A stretch of 43,021 nt of DNA from Entamoeba invadens IP1 (taxonomy: Eukaryota > Evosea > Mastigamoebida > Endamoebidae), in assembly GCF_000330505.1 (NCBI RefSeq), contig NW_004191676.1:96686-139706 (forward strand), given 5' to 3'. Positions 23,587 through 32,857 of this stretch are shown here, piece by piece. The notes beneath the pieces were generated by a model that had not been told where the DNA came from, did no database searches, and was given only the letters and a program-made list of their open reading frames with translations. Position 1 is the stretch's first letter. Each line of letters opens with the position of its first letter. The position numbers and the translations under genes are program-made.

Positions 23587-23982
23587 ATGGAGAACAAGTT
23601 ACCCCATGACGAAATGATCAAACTGGCCGCCGAGTTTAACGACGAGATGGTCCAACTTAACCGTGCACAACGCGAAAAATTCAACGTCCCCATTCGTCAC
23701 CCCAAAGAAGACCAAGCACCGCAGATAACCACAGAAGATGTGCGCCGTAAACAAATTGAGAATGACCTTGGTATCACGTCGGGTTCTTTCAAGTTCAAAA
23801 AGACAAAAACAAAACACGAAGATATAATACCCGACAAGCCCGAATCAAAACGGCCAAAAGAAGATGCCAACGAAATTGTTGACATCAAAAAACCTTTGGA
23901 GATGAAAAAGGTTGAAGACACATCTCTCTCTGACAAACTCGCAGCATTCGAGCTCTCTCTCAAAGATTTTGATATGGATTGA
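23587..23982 (+). CDS. Small charged protein, unknown function
   Basis: 131 residues from the ATG at 23587. Residues 1-60 are likely helical (EMIKLAAEFNDEMVQLNRAQ, then TTEDVRRKQIENDLGI). The remainder is rich in Lys, Asp, Glu and Pro and looks disordered, ending with a short acidic helix (SDKLAAFELSLKDFDMD). No signal peptide, membrane segment or known domain. Base composition and codon use match the neighbouring CCT1 gene and not the AT-rich spacers, which supports it being a real gene. It is 255 bp upstream of CCT1 on the same strand. Confidence 0.75.
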   Translation: MENKLPHDEMIKLAAEFNDEMVQLNRAQREKFNVPIRHPKEDQAPQITTEDVRRKQIENDLGITSGSFKFKKTKTKHEDIIPDKPESKRPKEDANEIVDIKKPLEMKKVEDTSLSDKLAAFELSLKDFDMD

Positions 23983-24237
23983 ATAACATTTTGAATAGCA
24001 ATTCAAATGGTTATCAAAATATGTGATTGTACTAGTAATTTAATTAATATTAATACTACACATAATCAAATTAATAGTTGTAATAAACAAACTATAATAA
24101 ATAGTAACTTCACTTTTCTTTTTTTTTGGTTTTTTCACAATGAAATAATACGCGAAACTATACTAAAATTAATAACAAACTATACATACTACTAACGTTT
24201 TCTTTGGCGTTGGGGCGAACTCCAAAAAGTAAAATAC

Positions 24238-25872
24238 ATGGCGTACGCAAGGACTGAGTTGCCACTGAACGGTGAGCGTGAGACCGGCGCTGATGTCCGT
24301 ACGCAAAATGTCATGGCTGCTGTAGCCATTGCGAATGTAGTGAAAAGTTCCTTTGGGCCCATTGGTCTCGACAAGATGTTAGTTGATGAGATTGGAGATG
24401 TCACGATCACCAACGATGGAGCGACGATTCTGAAGCTTCTTGAAGTTGAGCATCCAGCGGCGAAAGTCTTAGTAGAACTTGCAGATTTGCAAGATAAAGA
24501 AGTAGGTGATGGTACTACGACTGTAGTTATATTAGCAGCTGAGTTACTTAAATATGGCAACGAGTTGATTCTTCAAAAGATCCACCCCTCCTCTGTGATC
24601 AGTGGGTTTCGCCTTGCGATGCAAGAGGCCGTCAATTTCATCCGAAAGATAGTAGTCCACACAGATGGGCTTGGGCGCAACGTATTAGAACAAGCTGCTG
24701 CGACATGCATATCTTCGAAGGTCATTGGTGGAGTTGATTCCGAACACTTTTCTAAATTGGCTGTTGACGCGATGCTGCGAGTGAAGAGGATTGTGAACGG
24801 GAAGGCGAAGTACCCAGTAGATGGTGTAGTTGTCTTAAAAGCGTTTGGGAAGTCATCCAAGGAGAGTGTATTAATCGACGGTGTTGCTGTGAATTGCACT
24901 ATAGCGTCTGAGCAGATGCCGAAGCATAAGGAGAACTGTCGTGTAGCGTTACTGGACTTCAGTTTGATGAAAGAAAAAATGCGCCCGGGAGTGCAATTAG
25001 TGCTGACGGATCCGACTGAAATCGAGAAGTGCCAAGACCAAGAGATGGCGATTATAGTGAGACGCATTCAAATGGTTATAGAGTCAGGAGCGAATGTAGT
25101 GTTTGTGTCTGGAGGGTTGGACGATATGTGTGCGAAGTACTTTGTAGAGAAGAACATAGTTGTAGTCAGGAGAGTGTCGACGGGGGATTTGAGACGTATT
25201 GCAAAGGCTACTGGAGCGACTGTAGTTGAGTCGTTAGTGAACTTGGAAGGCATTGAAAGCTTTGAACAGAGCAATTTAGGGAAATGCGGGACGTTTGATC
25301 AAGAAAGAATTGCAGATAATGAGTTGATTGTCTTGAGAGGATGCGGAGATGGAGCGTCAGCTACTATTTTACTGAGAGGAGCAAACACATCGATGTTGGA
25401 CGAAATGGCGAGAAGCTTACATGACGCGCTGTGCGTGTTAAGAAGAGTGTTGGAAAGTAACACCGTCTCGGTGGGTGGAGGAGCAGCGGATGTTGCGTTG
25501 AGTGTCCATCTGAGCGAGTACGCAACGACTTTGGAAGGAAGAGAACAACTTGCAGTACAAGCATTTGCGGACGCGCTGTGCGTCATCCCAAAGGTGTTGG
25601 CGCAAAATGCGGCGAAAGACGCAACAGAGTTACTTGCACAAATGAAAACAAAACACTACGCAGCACAGAAAAAGGAAGAGAAGTGCTATATTGGACTCGA
25701 CTTGATCAATGGAAAGGTCAGAGATAACTTGGAGGCGGGAGTAGTCGAACCAGCTGTCTCTAAGGTCAAGTGCATCAAATTTGCTACAGAGGCCGCAATC
25801 ACTATCCTCCGTATCGATGATATGATTAAACTCAACCCAGAACCACAGCCACAAAGAGGACAAGATTACTAA
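24238..25872 (+). CDS. CCT1: T-complex chaperonin subunit alpha (CCT1/TCP-1 alpha)
   Basis: 544 residues, no intron, the usual length for a CCT subunit. The group II chaperonin signatures are all present: VVKSSFGPIGLDKMLVDEIG near residue 40, TNDGATILKLLEVEHPAAKV near 65-85, the nucleotide-binding loop DKEVGDGTTTVVILAAELL near 85-105, the apical part VVFVSGGLDDMCAKYF near 290 and SVGGGAADVALS near 415. The combination LLEVEHPAAKVL...LADLQDKEVGDGTT and KIHPSSVISGFRLA points to the alpha subunit and not another CCT paralogue. CCT is a two-ring, eight-subunit cytosolic ATPase that folds actin, tubulin and others. The C-terminus lacks a long tail (ends PQPQRGQDY). Confidence 0.96.
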   Translation: MAYARTELPLNGERETGADVRTQNVMAAVAIANVVKSSFGPIGLDKMLVDEIGDVTITNDGATILKLLEVEHPAAKVLVELADLQDKEVGDGTTTVVILAAELLKYGNELILQKIHPSSVISGFRLAMQEAVNFIRKIVVHTDGLGRNVLEQAAATCISSKVIGGVDSEHFSKLAVDAMLRVKRIVNGKAKYPVDGVVVLKAFGKSSKESVLIDGVAVNCTIASEQMPKHKENCRVALLDFSLMKEKMRPGVQLVLTDPTEIEKCQDQEMAIIVRRIQMVIESGANVVFVSGGLDDMCAKYFVEKNIVVVRRVSTGDLRRIAKATGATVVESLVNLEGIESFEQSNLGKCGTFDQERIADNELIVLRGCGDGASATILLRGANTSMLDEMARSLHDALCVLRRVLESNTVSVGGGAADVALSVHLSEYATTLEGREQLAVQAFADALCVIPKVLAQNAAKDATELLAQMKTKHYAAQKKEEKCYIGLDLINGKVRDNLEAGVVEPAVSKVKCIKFATEAAITILRIDDMIKLNPEPQPQRGQDY

Positions 25873-26369
25873 GACATTTTTCGTGAGTTATTTTGGGATT
25901 ATTTTATTTAATATTTAATAGAATAAAGTAGGTGTTTTTATTTGGAATGGATTGATGGATTAATTCAGTTGAACTAATTAATTTAACTAATCACATAGTT
26001 AAAATAAAAAGGTTTTGTTATAGTAATATAACCCTATGTAATATTATTTTAATAATAAAATATACTATAATCTGTCTATCAATTTTATTTATTCCATTAA
26101 CCTAATTTATTGACAAAAATATAATATAATTTTTGTTATTCAGTTTTGTTTTAAAATATATTTTGTTTATTGTAATTCTTGGTTTTTCAATCAAAAAAAA
26201 ACTTTTTTTATTTGGATTTGGTTGTATTGGAGACGGAATGAATAGTTGGGTTGCAAATGATTGAAGCAGATGACCCAGTAGAGGTGTAGGCGTTAACTGT
26301 ATATAATCGGCCCGTGCATCCGAATCTGTGAGTTCAACATAATCTACTGATGCTCGGTCATTATAAAGA
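25873..26369. other. Spacer after CCT1 with possible truncated coding fragment
   Basis: AT-rich 3' flank of CCT1. From about 26369 down to 26200 the minus strand has an open, less AT-rich frame (SVDYVELTDSDARADYI, then TPTPLLGHLLQSFATQLF) that runs directly up to the pogo-3 end. It may be the 3' end of a gene cut by that element, perhaps the hAT gene on the far side. Confidence 0.4.
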
Positions 26370-26861
26370 GTGGGGAAAAAGTAACACCAGGGAGAAAGCC
26401 ACACCATAATTCTTTTCGATTCTTTTTACTCAAAAGAACTTTCTTTTTTATTTATAAAATAAATTCAATAAAAATGGTGTTTTTGTGTGATTTCGGAATC
26501 GTGTTAATTCAAGTTTTATTATTTTTGATAAGTATTTACTACCTTTATAAAGTTCTAAAATATGTAAATTTTTCCTAACCAACAAATTTAAATTTACATC
26601 AATACAAAATAATGAAGAAATATTTCGCAATATATATTAAAAATTATGAAAAAAATGTGATATAATCAAGACAAACTTTGGCAATTATCATCGAATGATA
26701 TGTCAATTATCAATTACAGTTATCATATTTTTATTAATCTGTATACTTTTAGTATTAATACATCGATTATAAACAACAACAATTTAAATTTGAATTTTAT
26801 TAAATTTATTTAGATTAACATATTATACAATATAACTATATTATTGCTTTGAAAAATATTC

Positions 26862-26884
26862 TAAACCAAACCCACCTTAAGAAT
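26862..26884 (-). repeat. Short dispersed motif, copy 3
   Basis: Minus-strand copy of TTCTTAAGGTGGGTTTGGTT, preceded like copy 1 by TAATTGA. It lies inside pogo-3, between its left TIR and the transposase 3' end. Confidence 0.55.
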
Positions 26885-27117
26885 TATTCAATTACTCTTT
26901 GAGAAATAAATTATCTTTTGATTTGAAGTACTCTGTTAAACTAATATTATGGGTTTTATTTTAACTATAATATATAATATAATTATTATACAAATATGAT
27001 ATATTAATATACTTATTATTTTTAAATACATTTTCCATGTTTCAATATTTCATATTTTTAACAAAAAGAATCGAAAAACCATTTAACCAAGTCGAATTAC
27101 GTTTGTAGTTTTCGATA

Positions 27118-28721
27118 TTAAACTACTTGGGAAACATCACTATTCTCATACTCATCTTCGAACTCCGGCATGTCGTGTGCAGCTATCACTTTTTTCCTTC
27201 CAACAAATCGCTCTCTTTCAAAAGACACTGGTTCACACAAGAAAGTCATCATCAATTTCGATCTTTCTGGGAAGAACTTGACACGCAAGCAAGTCTCTCC
27301 GCCCTTGACGCACTGGGTGTTAAAGAATCCACACTTTCTAAACGCGTTGACAATGGTAACACCAGAAGTCGCTTTGTCCCAAGACGCGTAGATAGAGATT
27401 ATTTGTTTGGACAAAGGACTTCTGGTGAATTCAACCAAATCAGCCTTTGTCAATCTACCTGCATATAGATCCCTAATGATGTCTTTTTTCTTGCCTTTGG
27501 CACTGTTGGCTTCTTCTAAGTTCAAAGTACCCAAAACATGGTCCAAAGATTGCAAATCAATCGGTTCGAGACTCAAGTCTTCGTCAACTTGAGGAAGTTG
27601 GATAAGTTTCTAATGTTTAGTTTATTATAATTAATGTTTAATAAATTTATAATTTAACACAAAACAAACTTTTTGAACTCCAAACACAGACACATCAAGT
27701 GGTTGAGTAATGTGTGAAGAGTGTGGGCACAATTTCAACACAGCCACATGGTTGTCGGTGAACCACTTAGATGCTTCTTCACTGAAATGTGAACCAAGAC
27801 CATCCATCACCACCACTGCCCACTCGTCCTTGTTCTTTGCTCTTCTTTTGTTTAGTTCTGGTAGAAGAACATTCTTCTGCCAATAAACAAAGATGTCTTT
27901 GGTCATGAAAGCCTTTGGTTGGTAACAAATGGTTATTTGGTCAAGAGGAAGGTACTCTTCAATGTCAAAGTTTATTGTTTTTCTGGACACAATAAATAGT
28001 GGCTTGAGCTTGGTGTTGTCACCCCAAATCCCACCAACCAAAGTCACTCTCCTCACACTTCGGTCAACCGGGAAGAACGTTTTAAGAGGCTGCGACTTGT
28101 CACAATAAGTATTCTTTTTCTTGGTGTCAACAAAAGGAATGAACCCACTCTCGTCAATGTTGATAATAAAACGTGGATCAACACCAACTAAACGTTGTTC
28201 ATTGCGGCAGTATTGGTGTTCGTTGTTGAGTAAACGTTTTCCACGTTCAATGTATTCTCTCAACAACTCGGGATTAAGTAGAGCTCTTTCACTTTCCATT
28301 GGGGAAATCTTGATGGGTTGTATTTCCGTATTATGTCTGACCCAATCGAGTGACTGCTTTTTGCTCAACTCTGAAACACATTTCGAACCAACCAACTTAC
28401 AAATTGCAGCAGAGTCCATTGGTCTTGTGGTGTTTTGTTTGTCAATATTTTCCTTGACAATATCTCCTTTGCATCTTCAGTAATTAATGGAGCTCTTCCT
28501 GTTGGTTTTTGGACTTCGGGCTTTTTAGCGAGTCCTTTACACGTTTCATAATTACGTCCAAGTACTTTTGATATTGATGCCATTGAAAATGTTGTATTGG
28601 CATCTTTAATGAAAATAATTTGTTCTCTTAAATCCTTTTTGTTTAATATTTCGGGTTCATTTTCTTTACAAAAAGTTATGATTTTATCATTTTTAATTGG
28701 ATCAATAACTGTATAACACAT
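27118..28721 (-). pseudogene. pogo-like transposase with intron and one frameshift
   Basis: Starts at 28721. The N-terminal part (28721-28365) holds helix-turn-helix sequence (SMASISKVLGRNYETCKGL, then GRAPLITEDAKEIL). A one-base frame change near 28420 leads into the frame 28419-27670 with the nuclease core: IINIDESGFIPF, VVVMDGLGSHF and PHSSHITQPLDVSVF, with 35 residues between the second and third Asp. Immediately after VFGVQK a 60-bp segment (27610-27669), GTTTGT...CATTAG, interrupts the frame with stops. Removing it joins in phase to KLIQLPQVDEDL and the C-terminal domain (SKQIISIYASWDKATSGVTI, 27609-27118), so it is a typical Entamoeba intron. Only the frameshift near 28420 seems damaging. 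Confidence 0.85.
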
Positions 28722-29538
28722 TTTTTGGTTGGTTTTGATCTATGGTAAAACCTTTTCATAATCAATGAATGTTGTTATTAGATTTGGGAAAAGCAAAATA
28801 AATGAAATATTGTTCAAAAAGGCTTTGTACATTTTATATTTTCAATTTGTTTGTGTTTCAGTTGTAATATTTTGGTTTTATAATTGGTTTGTTTATTTTG
28901 TAAAAAAACGGGAAAATTCAACAATTATCATTGAAAAAGTTGTTTATTTTATGTCAAAATTACATGGTTTCAAATTTTAATTGAATTTTTAAAAATCCTT
29001 AAATCGTTATAATTGTTGTTTGTATCTTGAATGTTTGTAACTGAACTATAGTTCTTTTTAAAGTGTGTTTATTCAGCACAATATTTTTAAAGTTTTGCAT
29101 ATTAAATTGTGATTAAACATCGACAGGTGGTAAAAACAAATATGGTCTCAAAAGTACCAATTGTCGATTTACTTTATTTAATTCTGTGTAATAAAAACAA
29201 AGTGATATATCAATAACTGTGTAATTATATAAACGTATCTAACACTAAATTTTTAAATTTATTTAAATGTCGTGTATGTGAGATATGTATGTTCAAATAC
29301 ATATCCTTTGAAAAAGATATGTATTTTTTTGCTTTTTTGGAGAATATCTCAGTTTTTTCGATTTGTTATTAACTATTAAATAGAATTTGTCTTGGATTAA
29401 ACTTGAAACACAATAAAACTTATTACATCAAATTATTATAAATTAACTATATAAAATTATTATTTAAAACTTGTTTTTTAATATAGTCTTTTTATTTTTT
29501 TAAAAGAGTAAATAATTGCAATCAACATAAAGAAAATT
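28722..29538. other. pogo-3 upstream internal region
   Basis: AT-rich sequence between the transposase start and the right TIR. The open frame 28765-28980 on the plus strand has background composition and no recognisable domain. It is likely the element's 5' untranslated and promoter region. Confidence 0.5.
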
Positions 29539-29669
29539 AGTAAAACTTGAATCAACACGATTCCGAAATCACACAAAAACACCGTTTTTATTGAATTTAT
29601 TTTATAAATAAAAAAGAAAGTTCTTTTGAGTAAAAGAATCGAAAGAATTATGGTGTGGCTTTCTCCCTG

Positions 29670-29769
29670 NNNNNNNNNNNNNNNNNNNNNNNNNNNNNNN
29701 NNNNNNNNNNNNNNNNNNNNNNNNNNNNNNNNNNNNNNNNNNNNNNNNNNNNNNNNNNNNNNNNNNNNN
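29670..29769. other. Assembly gap (100 N)
   Basis: A run of exactly 100 N between the pogo-3 right terminus and the hAT-2 remnant. The real gap size is unknown and hides the element's edge and target duplication. Confidence 0.99.
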
Positions 29770-30612
29770 TTCAAGCATTTGTCTCATGATATCCATTGTT
29801 AGGAAAGAGTTGATAAAAGTCAACATCTCAAGTTTTTTTTGGAAGTAATCTATTCCTTCTGTCTCGATAATAGCACACACTCTTTGAGAATAACCTTTCT
29901 GATGGAGTGCTGGCGCAAATAAGGGTTGTATATTGTAGTGCAATTTTTGCCAAGTCCGGCCACATTACCATCTTTCTTCTCCAATATTGAGTAAGCGTTA
30001 TATTGGAATTCTCATCCAAGACCGGTTGAGATTCATATTTCGCCATTTGGATGCTCAATGCCGTTTTCTGGATGGACTTAAGAACAAAAAATTTTGCATA
30101 TCTTCCCTCAAAAGACTGGACTGTTGTGGCTTCAGTGTTGCTTGTGTCTTCAATTGATGTATAATTTTACATTCATTATGATAGTTATCTTCTTTCGTTT
30201 TTATTCTTTCTGCAGTTTTTTTCAATTGATGCATGGACATTATCAATGAGTTCTTTAAAATTTGGGTATATCATCAACTTTGTTATTGGATTGAAATAAC
30301 ATGCCACCATCACTTCTTTTGAACCCAAATGTTGTAGTTACCTTCATAAAAGTAATTTTTTACTCCAAATTGGAGTGATTCTATAAATTCAATTTTCCTT
30401 TTATGCAGTTCAACTTTCACGTATGTTTCTGTGATAGTTGAATTCTTTGATGAAACATCTTCAACCACACACTCTTCACTACACTTGGTCCCCTGTGTTG
30501 TACTTACAATTACACGTGTTTTTATTACAGTTTCAATCCTTCATAGTAATTCAGTTTTCTGGCAAGAAAGACAATTTTCCAAATGTAGAATCTCTCCACA
30601 TAAAATCGACAT
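29770..30612 (-). pseudogene. hAT transposase C-terminal remnant (hAT-2)
   Basis: Minus-strand pieces, in order: VMVACYFNPITKLMIYPNF near 30315-30260 (like the hAT segment AxxLDPRxK), a helical linker at 30246-30060, then TLTQYWRRKMVMWPDLAKIA, CASTPSERLFS and YYRDRRNRLLPKK, which form the classical hAT dimerisation region. The frame then changes at the T8 run 29833-29840 into LEMLTFINSFLT and meets the assembly gap. In-frame stops occur further upstream. The upstream end stops at repeat R (30621), so only the last third of the protein remains. It is a different hAT lineage from hAT-1, since the dimerisation motifs differ. Confidence 0.8.
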
Positions 30613-30620
30613 AGTTTGCA

Positions 30621-30772
30621 TCTTTTCATGAACAATTTAGAATGATTTTTGACTTATTTGATAAAATAGTTCAACTCAAATTCAAACTTTTGAATTATTT
30701 ATAAAACATTTCATTATTAATGAACTCAAATTTATTGGTTTTTGTTAAAGATTCGTCTTTCAATTAAAAATA
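30621..30772 (+). repeat. Repeat R, second copy, left part
   Basis: Matches 2594-2741 (starting TTTTCATGAACAATTTAGAA) and ends with the TA target of the pogo-2 insertion. It continues at 35888. Confidence 0.88.
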
Positions 30773-30806
30773 GAGTAAGTTGTAAAACGTTGTCCCAGTC
30801 GCCAAC
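30773..30806 (+). repeat. pogo-2 left TIR
   Basis: 34-bp perfect inverted match to 35854-35887, bordered on the outside by TA. Confidence 0.92.
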
Positions 30807-31131
30807 TTCGTTCTTTTGGTTTTATTTGAATAAAAATTAGAACATTCTATGCATTTTTGTCGATTAAACAAAATTAATTTTTGTTTACCATTATTAATAA
30901 TATGTTTGAATGATCCCGATTTTAAGACATATATCATTACAAATTAAAATATTTTTATCGAAAAAGCAAAAATCAAAAACACCATTTAAATAAAAACTTT
31001 AAACGTTTTATTTTTTTTCTGAGATTTTTTTGAACAATTGTAAAACTATAAATTTAAAAACAAACAATAAACTGGAAAACAAAATTTGGAATTGGATTTT
31101 TTTTCATTTTTGCTAAATATTCAGGATTTTT

Positions 31132-31437
31132 ATGCAAATCATTTTTTTCTTAATAAAAAATATTTTGGGCAAAAATGCTTTTTTGAAGAAAAAGTTCAAT
31201 AAAATAAGAAGGAAAAAAATAGAAAATTGTTTTTTTCGAATAAAAGTTTCTCTTTTTAAGACTGAAAAATTTAAGAAAGTTTTGAGTCTTATTTTTGTCC
31301 CAAAAGTACAATTTTTAAAAAAATATGTTAGACAAATGAAAACAAATCATAATTTTGATATTTCATTTAAAATAATAAGTTATTATAACAAACAAAAAAA
31401 TCCAAAAATACATTTTAATGGTCAAATATTAAAATAA
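31132..31437 (+). CDS. Doubtful Lys-rich ORF inside pogo-2
   Basis: A 101-codon frame made mostly of Lys, Phe, Ile and Asn, as expected for random reading of A/T-rich DNA. An ATG is present at the start. No known domain. Listed only because it lies inside a mobile element in the transposase orientation; it is probably not a gene. Confidence 0.15.
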   Translation: MQIIFFLIKNILGKNAFLKKKFNKIRRKKIENCFFRIKVSLFKTEKFKKVLSLIFVPKVQFLKKYVRQMKTNHNFDISFKIISYYNKQKNPKIHFNGQILK

Positions 31438-31564
31438 ATTATTATTATTATAGTTTTATTTATAAAATATTATAGAATTTACAACCAAATTAAATATAAA
31501 GTCAAAGTTTATTGTTAAATCAAAACAACTGTCTATAAAAATAATAATAAACTAAAAACATCAA

Positions 31565-32674
31565 ATGAATAAAGACGATCTGATTGCTTTAGCTTTGCAA
31601 AGTGGAAAACACTTTTCATAAATTGAAAAGTTGTTCAAAGTGTCTCCCAAAAAAAGTTGCAAGAATTGCTCAATGTATAAAGAATGGAGAACCCATAAAG
31701 GTATTAAAGAGGGGAAGAAAGAAAATAACATTTGAAGTCGAAAAAAACTGATTCACAAAATTACAACTAAAAACCCTTTGTCTTCTTGTAAAGAAGTTTC
31801 GATAAAAGTCAACAAATCAACAACAACCATTGAGAGAGTACGGAAACGGCTAGGATATCGTTACTCAAAACAAATTTCAACTCGGGTATTAACTAAAGAA
31901 CAGATATTCAGAAGAAAAAAATTCGTGAAAACTGAACTTCATCCCAAAAACTTTAAAAAATGGGAAAATTCGACAATATCTGACGAAAGTCGTTTCGGAG
32001 TTTTTCCAGATAAAAAATGGTGCTGGCGACCAAAGAATCTTTTAGCTCGATTACCATTGTTCAACAAAACAAACAACAGAAACAAACGTTTATTTAAAAA
32101 AATTCAACCACTTTTTTCGAAAACACCGAAACATAACACAACTATTATGGTATGGGGAGCAATAGGAAAAAATTTTAAGAGTGATTTGTTGCTTTGTCCA
32201 CCTCGAATGAACTCTTCAAGTTACATAAAAATGCTTTCAGAAAACAATTTTTTTGAAAAATTGAGAAAAAAGAAAAAGAGCAAGTTAGTCCACTTTCAAC
32301 AAGACGGAGCACCTCCCCACCGTTCGAAAACATCAAAAAGATATTTTAAAGAAAATAGAATAAGAGTACTGCCATGGCCTCCTGCTTCTCCGGATCTCTC
32401 ACCCATTGAGCATTTATGGGGAATCATGGATAAAAAATTGAGAAAAGATTATCCAATTATCCGAACCGAAAAAAAGTTGTTTAGTGCTCTCAAAAAAACA
32501 TGGGCCAAAATTCCCCAGACAACTATTGATAATCTGATGAACTCGATTAAAGCACTCTTTGAAATGTGCCGCGGAGAAAGAGGTGGACCAATTGGACACC
32601 TTTTAGGTTTCAAACAATTCAAAAGTTCAGAAAATTTGAATTGTTATGATAATGTTAATGCAAAACAAAAATAA
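31565..32674 (+). pseudogene. Tc1-type (DD34E) transposase pseudogene
   Basis: The N-terminus reads from the ATG at 31565 as a helix-turn-helix (DDLIALALQSGKHFS, stop at 31619-31621, then IEKLFKVSPKKVARIAQCIK). Two frame changes fall in A7 runs at 31649-31655 and 31741-31747. From about 31748 the frame is open to 32674: TTTIERVRKRLGYRYSK (second DNA-binding part), STISDESRFGVF (first Asp), VHFQQDGAPPH (second Asp) and SPDLSPIEHLWG (Glu). Exactly 34 residues lie between the second Asp and Glu, the Tc1 signature. The catalytic half appears intact while the DNA-binding half is broken. I could not find its own TIRs. Confidence 0.92.
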
Positions 32675-32857
32675 ATGTTGTGAAAAATTTTAGGTAATTT
32701 AGATCTTTTTTAAAGGTTTATAAAGATAATAATAATAAATAATAAAATGAATTTTATTTCGGAATCGAAAATATTTTTAAAAAGCCATTTCCCCCGTTTT
32801 TTAAATAGTTAACCTTTCAAAAAAACAACAGGTTCCGGAAAAAAATTCCAGTTTATT

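Larger units (their letters stand above)
26388..29669 (-). mobile_element. pogo-type transposon with ~130-bp TIRs (pogo-3)
   Basis: Termini beginning CAGGGAGAAAGCCACACCAT are mirrored over 26388-26520 and 29539-29669, about 97% identical with two one-base gaps. Outside the left end a near-repeat of the same 17-19 bases (TGGGGAAAAAGTAACACCA, 26371-26389) is joined in tandem, so the true left edge may be near 26370. The right edge abuts the N gap, so neither the matching outer repeat nor the target duplication can be seen. The interior holds a pogo-like transposase on the minus strand. TIRs of this length are unusual for the group. Confidence 0.9.

Noticed and set aside
24192..25586. Several long minus-strand ORFs opposite CCT1
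   Set aside because: They are shadows of the well-supported CCT1 frame, caused by its higher GC content.
27118..27576. Separate small gene of 152 codons next to pogo-3
   Set aside because: It is in frame with the transposase once the 60-bp intron is removed, and matches the C-terminal segment of the other pogo-type proteins.
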